Shown in pieces: positions 59,381 to 64,000 of a stretch of 64,000 nucleotides of DNA (its first letter is position 1; every line of letters starts with the position of its first letter). Both the position numbers and the translations under genes were made by a program. The notes under the pieces were generated by a model. The model was not told the origin of the DNA and searched no databases. It was given only the letters and a program-made list of their open reading frames with translations. The stretch is taken from NCBI GenBank assembly GCA_020161615.1, contig JAIUPD010000003.1:462507-526506 (forward strand). The letters are read 5' to 3'. This DNA comes from Pseudomonadota bacterium. GTDB lineage: Bacteria; Pseudomonadota; Alphaproteobacteria; Rhodobacterales; Rhodobacteraceae.

Positions 59381-59662
59381 GGGGGAGAAGGCGCCGACGA
59401 ACGGTGCCCTGCGCGCACAACCGGCTTCTCGGAAGATTCCCTGAAATGTCCCGAAGGGCGCGCACCCTACGGACCATCGTCCCGGGGACAATAGCGCCGC
59501 GCATGCCGGATCGTCGGCGGGGCGCGCGCTGCAGGCCCACCCGGGTCCGGCCGGCCACAGAGGTGGCCGTCGCGAACGAACTGCCCCCGGGGTCGCGCGC
59601 CGAGGCGCCGGTTTCCCTGCTGCACTTCAGGACCGAAGACCGCGATCAGGTCCGCCCGCTCT

Positions 59663-59858
59663 TCCCTCTTCGTTCGTCAACTATCCTCGGGAGGATTTTC
59701 AAGGAGGGTGGAAAACCCTCCTTGAAGCAGGGGGCGCGGGAGGCGGCAGCCCCCCGCTCTTTGCGTTCTCTGGGGGCGGCAGCCCCCCGCCTTGCCTGTC
59801 ATCCCGGGGGATGCGGATGCTCCTCACCGCCGCTCGCCCGCGGCACGAGGGCGAAACC
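59663..59858. repeat. Composite intergenic repeat, diverged forward copy
   Basis: CCTCTTCGTTCGTCAACTAT (59665-59684) leads to CCTCGGGAGGA; the hairpin TTCAAGGAGGG/CCCTCCTTGAA with loop TGGAAAA is at 59698-59726; GGCAGCCCCCCGC stretches follow twice (59744-59756 and 59779-59791); the end module GGCACGAGGGCGAAACCGCG is at 59842-59861. The copy is the most diverged but keeps the loop and the end module. The open frames here do not look coding. Confidence 0.75.
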
Positions 59859-59929
59859 GCGCCATCCCGCCTTGCGCTCGGGGGATGGTTTGGGTCAGAT
59901 GGCGCCTGTTTCAGAGGACCGGAGACCCC

Positions 59930-60535
59930 ATGGCCCAGACGCCCCGCCAAGAGCCCTCGGCGCTCGTCAAGCAAGCGCTCGAATTCGGGCCGCTGCTCGT
60001 CTTCCTCGGCGTCTATCTGTGGATGCGCGACAGCACGGTCACCCTGGCCGGGCGCGACTATCAGGGCTTCGTCATCGCCGTCATCGCCTTCGTCCCGCTG
60101 CAACTCCTTGCCACGATCGCCATGCGCCTGCTGACCGGGCGGCTCAGCCGGATGCAGCTGACCACGCTGATCCTGGTGCTGATCCTGGGTCTTGCGACCG
60201 TGCTTCTGAATGACGAGCGGGTCTTCAAGATGAAATCGACCTTCATCTTCGGCCTCTTCGGTATCCTGCTGTTCATCGGGCTCTGGCGTGGGCAATCCTG
60301 GCTGGCCTTCGTGCTGGATCAGGCGCTGCCGCTCGACCGCGAGGGCTGGATGATCCTGACCCGCCGCATGGCCTGGTTCTTCCTCGCCTTCGCGGCGATG
60401 AACGAGGTGATCTGGCGCAATTTCTCGACCGATACCTATGTGCTGTGGGACACGTTCGGGCAGATGGCGGTGATGTTCGTCTTCCTGATCGGCAATTACC
60501 GCCTGATCGAGAAGCACTGGACCGGCGAGCGCTGA
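59930..60535 (+). CDS. Inner-membrane spanning protein YciB / septation protein A family
   Basis: A 201-residue protein with five to six membrane helices (LEFGPLLVFLGVYLWM; GFVIAVIAFVPLQLLATIAM; TTLILVLILGLATVLLND; FGLFGILLFIGLW; MAVMFVFLIGNYRLI). The family marks are LNDERVFKMKSTFIFGLFGI near residue 85 and AAMNEVIWRNFSTDTYVLWD near 150. YciB/IspZ is linked to envelope integrity and septation in several bacteria. GGAG lies about eight bases before ATG 59930. Confidence 0.88.
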   Translation: MAQTPRQEPSALVKQALEFGPLLVFLGVYLWMRDSTVTLAGRDYQGFVIAVIAFVPLQLLATIAMRLLTGRLSRMQLTTLILVLILGLATVLLNDERVFKMKSTFIFGLFGILLFIGLWRGQSWLAFVLDQALPLDREGWMILTRRMAWFFLAFAAMNEVIWRNFSTDTYVLWDTFGQMAVMFVFLIGNYRLIEKHWTGER

Positions 60536-60537
60536 CT

Positions 60538-61473
60538 TCAGGCCGGGCGCCGTCCCGGCAGCGGGATCTCAGCCCAGAACCGGCTCCAGCGCGGTTCGGG
60601 CGCCTGGTCGAGCGCGGCGCGCAATACTGGCAGGGTCAGCCGCTCGCGGTCATGGATCAGGCGGCGGTAAAGGCGGAAGACGCCCGGGCGCAGATAGACC
60701 GACCAATGGCAGATCCGCGCGGCCCGCGCCGCCAGCGGCAGGCCGAGGCCCCGAAGCGCCGCCGCCGTCGCCGGATGGTCGATCTGCACATCGAGCCAGT
60801 TCGCGGCCCCCGGCAGGCCCCGTCCCAGCGCGCCGTTGCGGCCGAGCGGCGAGAGGGCGCGTTCGAAGAGGAAATCGAAGAGGTCGTTTTCCCGCGTGGT
60901 GATGTTCACGAACTCGGCCCGGCGCCCGGCGGGACTGGCAAGCGCGGCTTCGGCCCGGCCGGTGAAATCGGCGCCCGCCAGCAGGATCACCCGGCCCACG
61001 GCCCCCTCGCCCACCAAGGGCACAGCGCCCAGGATCACCCGCGCGCCCAGCGAATGACCGAAGAGGTCAACGCGGCGCCCGGGATCGAGGCGGCGCACCA
61101 GATGGATGAGGCGGGCGAGCATCGGCGCCATGGCCAGGGCCTCGGCCGTGGCGCGCCAGAGCCGCCCGCTGCTGTCCCAGCCGAAGCCGATGCACAGGCC
61201 CAGCGGCTGACGCGGCCCGGGCAAGGCAAAGCCCAGCCGGCGCGGCCACGAAACGTTGCGGCTGCGGCCATGGCCCGGGCGGGCGGCGAGGATCAGGCGA
61301 TGGGGATCGCGGTCGGGGCAATCGGGGCGGTAGCCCTTGCCATGGACCATGACGACGACGGGGGCGCCCTTTGGCAGCAAGGCGAGGCGGCGGGCGATCT
61401 CGGCTTCCGGTCCCTGGCCGCTGCCGGCCAGCGACAGGCCGGAACGGGTGGCGGAGAGGGATAACAGCGTCAT
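60538..61473 (-). CDS. Alpha/beta-hydrolase-fold protein
   Basis: A 311-residue protein with the nucleophile elbow DLFGHSLGARVILGAVPLVG near residue 145 (GxSxG) and an N-terminal strand VVVMVHGKGYRP that forms the oxyanion hole. A later His in VNITTRENDLFDFLFE / QIDHPATAA segments could complete the triad. It has no signal peptide. The class includes many esterases and thioesterases; the substrate is unknown. Convergent with the YciB-like gene (two bases apart). Confidence 0.78.
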   Translation of the reverse strand: MTLLSLSATRSGLSLAGSGQGPEAEIARRLALLPKGAPVVVMVHGKGYRPDCPDRDPHRLILAARPGHGRSRNVSWPRRLGFALPGPRQPLGLCIGFGWDSSGRLWRATAEALAMAPMLARLIHLVRRLDPGRRVDLFGHSLGARVILGAVPLVGEGAVGRVILLAGADFTGRAEAALASPAGRRAEFVNITTRENDLFDFLFERALSPLGRNGALGRGLPGAANWLDVQIDHPATAAALRGLGLPLAARAARICHWSVYLRPGVFRLYRRLIHDRERLTLPVLRAALDQAPEPRWSRFWAEIPLPGRRPA

Positions 61474-61683
61474 CGCGGGGCCTCATCTCAAGCGTCAAAT
61501 CACGTCGTCGGTCCTTGTTTCTCGGGCATTCCGGGTTTCGACCCGGTTCCCGGGGCGTTCGGTGGTGTGTCGACCGTGGCGCGGTCGTCGTTCAGCCTGC
61601 ACGCCCTTGATGGACACAGGATGCAGAAGCCTGCGTCGCTAGGCGAACACGGGCGGCGGTTATCCGATAACCGGGCGGGAAGG

Positions 61684-62121
61684 TCAGAGCACCAGCTCGT
61701 AGGTGGTCAACATCGACCGGGCGCTTTCGGTTCCAGACGGGCGGGGGATCCCCCGGGCCTCGAGCGCGGCCTCGGTCAGCAGGGCGTAATCGACCAGCGC
61801 ACGGGCGACGCTCAGATCATCCTCGCCGATATAGTCGCGGAACGTCGCGAAGATCCGCGCATAGGTCAGCGCCAGATCCGCGTCGCTCATGGTCTGCAGG
61901 GCCGCCTCGACATCGAGCCGGGCCTCGGAGGTCATGCGCAACTCGGCCAGCGGCAGGGTCAGCGCGACCGGGGTTTCGACCACCGTCTGAGCCTGCGCCG
62001 TGTCGACAATTCGTCCGAACCCGAACATCGAGGCCCCGAACACCGAGGCCGCGAGGGCGAACGCCTGAAGGGAAACGCTCCCGTACTGGTCCAACACACT
62101 GTCAAGGAGTGCGGGTTTCAT
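61684..62121 (-). CDS. Small membrane-associated protein of unknown function
   Basis: A 145-residue protein. A hydrophobic helix at residues ~15-37 (VSLQAFALAASVFGASMFGF) may anchor it; the rest is acidic and helical (LRMTSEARLDVEAALQTMSD, DYIGEDDLSVARALVDYALL). No motif or family is recognised. ATG 62121 is the only plausible start. Between it and the hydrolase (61474-61683) no gene is seen. The divergent side holds the metZ promoter and riboswitch, 130 bases away. Confidence 0.55.
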   Translation of the reverse strand: MKPALLDSVLDQYGSVSLQAFALAASVFGASMFGFGRIVDTAQAQTVVETPVALTLPLAELRMTSEARLDVEAALQTMSDADLALTYARIFATFRDYIGEDDLSVARALVDYALLTEAALEARGIPRPSGTESARSMLTTYELVL

Positions 62122-62252
62122 CTGCGTCGTATCCGGTCATTCTTTCGTCACCGGGGCAAAATGTCGGGGAATCCGGGCGATTCGTGGGCAGCGCATGGGC
62201 CATTCGGGGGCCTTGTTGCGTCGTCAAGGGGACGGGCGCGGCCCTTGCGGCA

Positions 62253-62281
62253 TTGACCCGGCGGCCACTTGGGCGTATGCG
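62253..62281 (+). promoter_or_regulatory. Promoter of the SAM-II/metZ transcript
   Basis: TTGACC (62253-62258), 17 bases, TATGCG (62276-62281). A transcript from this promoter would start around 62287-62290, at the first base of the riboswitch. The -35 fits sigma-70 well and the -10 moderately. Confidence 0.65.
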
Positions 62282-62289
62282 GCGGACAT

Positions 62290-62337
62290 CGTGGGGGTTT
62301 GTGCCGGCTTGCGGCCCACGCAAAAGAAACCGCTAAA
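62290..62337 (+). ncRNA. SAM-II riboswitch
   Basis: P1 is CGTGGG (62290-62295) with CCCACG (62315-62320). The loop GGTTTGTGCCGGCTTGCGG contains the conserved TTTG and CCGGCTTGC segments. The 3' part AAAAGAAACCGCTAAAG supplies CCGC (62330-62333), which can pair with GCGG (62311-62314) to close the H-type pseudoknot, and the conserved CGCTAAA. This matches the known alphaproteobacterial SAM-II (metA/metZ) class. It binds S-adenosylmethionine and lowers expression of methionine-synthesis genes. An AAAGAGG sequence (62335-62341) sits at its 3' edge, but the metZ ATG is 77 bases further on. Confidence 0.88.
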
Positions 62338-62417
62338 GAGGCTGGGCATCGCGGATTGGCGACGCCCCCTCCTGCCGGCGTTGACAGTGCGGCTTCGGCC
62401 GCCGGGGAGACGACGGG

Positions 62418-63617
62418 ATGACCGCGAAGACGGGCGCAACCTCTGGATGGAAAAGCCGCACGGTGGCGGTGCATGGCGGCGCGCGGCGCAGCCAATACGG
62501 CGAGATGGCCGAGGCCATCTTCCTCACGCAGGGCTTTGCCTATCCCGATGCCGCGACCGCCGAGCGCCGCTTCGTCAAGTCGGGGCCCGATGAATTCATT
62601 TACGCCCGCTACGGCAATCCGACCGTCGCCGCCTTCGAGGACCGCATTGCCGCGCTCGAAGGGACCGAGGACGCCTTCGCCACGGCCAGCGGTATGGCCG
62701 CCGTCTCGGGGGCGCTAACCGCGCTGCTCAGGGCGGGCGACCGGGTGGTAGCGAGCCGCGCACTCTTCGGGTCATGCCTCTATGTGCTGGAGGACGTGCT
62801 GGGCCGCTTCGGCGTCCGTGTCGATTTCGTGGACGGCACCGATGCGGGACAATGGCAGGCAGCGCTCGCCACGCCCGCCACCGTCGTCTTCCTCGAAAGC
62901 GTCTCCAACCCGACGCTCGAGGTGATCGACCTGCCGCTGGTCTGCGATCTGGCCCACAAGGCCGGCGCGCTGGTCGTCGTGGACAACGCCTTTGCCACGC
63001 CGGTCTTCAGCCGCGCAGCCGAGGCGGGCGCCGACCTCATCGTCTATTCCGCGACCAAGCATATCGACGGTCAGGGCCGTTGTCTGGGCGGGGTGATCTG
63101 CGGCGCGCGCGACCTGATCCGTGGCAAGATCGAACCCTACATGAAGCACACGGGCGGGGCGCTCAGCCCCTTCAATGCCTGGGTCATGCTGAACGGGCTG
63201 ACCACGCTTGACATGAGGGTCAAGGCGCAGGCGGCCTCGGCCCAGGCGCTGGCCGAGGCGTTGGAGGGCCATGCCGCAATCGCCGCGGTCCTCTTCCCCG
63301 GCCTGCCCAGCCATCCGCAGCACGCGGTCGCCAAGGCCACGATGGGCGGTCCCGGCACGGTGCTGGCCTTCGACCTCAAGGGCGGCAAGGAAGCGGCTTT
63401 CGCCTTAATGGACGCGCTGCAGGTGGTGCTGATCTCGAACAACCTCGGCGATGCGCGCACCATCGCCACGCATCCGGCCACCACCACCCACCAGCGCCTG
63501 CCCGCCGAGCAGAAGGCGCTTTTGGGAATCACCCCCGGCCTGATCCGGCTGTCGGTGGGGCTGGAGGCGACCGAGGACCTGCTGGCCGACGTGATGGACG
63601 CCCTGTCGCGCCTTTAG
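62418..63617 (+). CDS. metZ: O-succinylhomoserine sulfhydrylase
   Basis: A 399-residue Cys/Met-metabolism PLP enzyme that makes homocysteine from O-succinylhomoserine and sulfide. The PLP Lys is in YSATKHIDGQGRCLGG near residue 212; FIYARYGNPTVAAFEDRIAA near 62, DNAFATPVFSRAAEAGADLI and the C-terminal RLSVGLEATEDLLADV are typical. MetZ is favoured over MetY/MetB by the start (AVHGGARRSQYGEMAEAIFL) and by the SAM-II leader. GGGGAG lies eight bases before ATG 62418. Confidence 0.9.
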   Translation: MTAKTGATSGWKSRTVAVHGGARRSQYGEMAEAIFLTQGFAYPDAATAERRFVKSGPDEFIYARYGNPTVAAFEDRIAALEGTEDAFATASGMAAVSGALTALLRAGDRVVASRALFGSCLYVLEDVLGRFGVRVDFVDGTDAGQWQAALATPATVVFLESVSNPTLEVIDLPLVCDLAHKAGALVVVDNAFATPVFSRAAEAGADLIVYSATKHIDGQGRCLGGVICGARDLIRGKIEPYMKHTGGALSPFNAWVMLNGLTTLDMRVKAQAASAQALAEALEGHAAIAAVLFPGLPSHPQHAVAKATMGGPGTVLAFDLKGGKEAAFALMDALQVVLISNNLGDARTIATHPATTTHQRLPAEQKALLGITPGLIRLSVGLEATEDLLADVMDALSRL

Positions 63618-63649
63618 GAAACGGTGGGCGGTGATCCAGAGCGCCGCCG

Positions 63650-63696
63650 CTTCGTATAAGCGTTGAATGCGCGTCATAACGGCTTACGTTACGAAG
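63650..63696. promoter_or_regulatory. Inverted repeat upstream of folE2-like gene
   Basis: CTTCGTA (63650-63656) and TACGAAG (63690-63696) are exact complements 33 bases apart, with TTGAAT (63663-63668) and CATAACGGCTTACGTTA between them. This region must hold the promoter of the folE2-like gene. FolE2 genes are often zinc-controlled through Zur, but the sequence does not match a known Zur box well. Confidence 0.35.
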
Positions 63697-63722
63697 CGCG
63701 CCGAACGGAGAGGGCGAAGCCA

Positions 63723-64000
63723 ATGAACATCTATCAGCCCATCGGGGACCGCGAACCCAGCCGCACCGAGGCCGAGGCCGCGCTCGATACCCTGCGCGCC
63801 TGGGCCAACCGCGCCAGCGATGACGAGATCGCGGGCCTGGACCCGCGGCTGCTGCGCCTGATCCCCGGCCTGCCCGATCCGGCCTATCCGGTCCTGGCGC
63901 GCGACTATCCGGCGCATTTCGTCCCTGACGAGGGCTACAAGCGCTCGATGCCGGACCTGCAGAACGGGCCCGCCAGCCTGATCCGCGGCGCCAATCGGCC
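63723..64000 (+). CDS. folE2: GTP cyclohydrolase FolE2 (5' end only)
   Basis: The first 92 codons of a gene that runs off the right edge, beginning MNIYQPIGDREPSRTEAEAA. The segments LDTLRAWANRASDDEIAGLD, YPVLARDYPAHF and SMPDLQNGPASLIRGANR agree with the N terminus of FolE2 of Rhodobacterales as I know it; the catalytic part lies outside. FolE2 is the metal-promiscuous alternative to FolE and makes dihydroneopterin triphosphate for folate. GGAGAGGGCGAAG precedes ATG 63723. Confidence 0.72.
   Translation, partial: MNIYQPIGDREPSRTEAEAALDTLRAWANRASDDEIAGLDPRLLRLIPGLPDPAYPVLARDYPAHFVPDEGYKRSMPDLQNGPASLIRGANR

Noticed and set aside
59377-59929. Coding frame upstream of the YciB-like protein
   Set aside because: The frame runs through three repeat families and encodes an Arg/Pro-rich product; the membrane protein begins at 59930 with a GGAG site.

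Overview
The window is GC-rich alphaproteobacterial chromosome, most likely a member of the Rhodobacteraceae (Rhodobacter/Rhodovulum/Paracoccus-like). The evidence is the gene order (SPOR protein-dacC-tmk-holB-tatD-MBL hydrolase; uvrC with pgsA-moaD-moaE; ubiA divergent from rsmE; trpC-moaC-moeA-lexA), the alphaproteobacterial SOS box GAAC-N7-GAAC at lexA, a SAM-II riboswitch before metZ, and class-typical dispersed intergenic repeats. Genes are dense, many joined by ATGA/GTGA overlaps. I found no rRNA, tRNA, CRISPR array, complete insertion sequence or prophage.

Layout. 1-8.6 kb: tail of a GcvT-like gene, an AT-richer S41-peptidase-like gene beside a possible gene remnant, a VOC protein, cpdB-like nucleotidase, nudC, an SRPBCC protein, glpK and an OmpA-family protein. 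8.6-19 kb: ureohydrolase and SDR pair, then cell-wall and replication genes (SPOR/dacC/tmk/holB/tatD/MBL), an AEC transporter and nadE. 19-27.7 kb: cupin, crotonase, amidase, pyrB, two PH-domain membrane proteins, S49 peptidase, a zinc-ribbon microprotein, a Ca/Na exchanger and a pteridine-reductase-like SDR. 27.7-43 kb: uvrC, an Aer-like PAS protein, pgsA-moaD-moaE, a three-gene envelope cluster with a BON/OmpA protein, ubiA/rsmE, a GNAT protein, gshA, DUF805 and a DEAD-box helicase. 43-49 kb: a diguanylate cyclase, four small-protein genes, prfC, a Lys-rich microprotein and a hydroxyacid dehydrogenase. 49-64 kb: SH3 protein, hybrid histidine kinase plus response regulator, folP-glmM, trpC-moaC-(GIY-YIG/DUF4357)-moeA, lexA, a YciB-like protein, alpha/beta hydrolase, SAM-II riboswitch-metZ and the start of folE2.

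The most interesting region is 44.4-45.6 kb. Four genes for proteins of 31, 35, 66 and 63 residues lie head to tail. Each has its own promoter-like element: TTGAACC-N17-GAC before the first three, and GGAAC-N17-CGTT, identical to the EcfG general-stress consensus, before the fourth. A hairpin terminator follows each of the first three. The last two encode paralogous predicted secreted peptides with a Cys pair and a conserved proline-rich tail. I know of no description of this arrangement.

The second notable theme is a composite intergenic repeat at five sites. It has a fixed order of modules: an AATATCCTCGGGGG box, a hairpin whose stem changes in a compensated way while its loop TGGAAAA is invariant in four of five hairpins, a GC-rich stretch, and a GAGGGCGAAAC box. 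At 20.6 kb two copies face each other and form a perfect 27-bp inverted repeat. Molybdenum-cofactor genes occur in two clusters (moaD-moaE and moaC-moeA), the second interrupted by a seamlessly overlapped GIY-YIG/DUF4357 gene.
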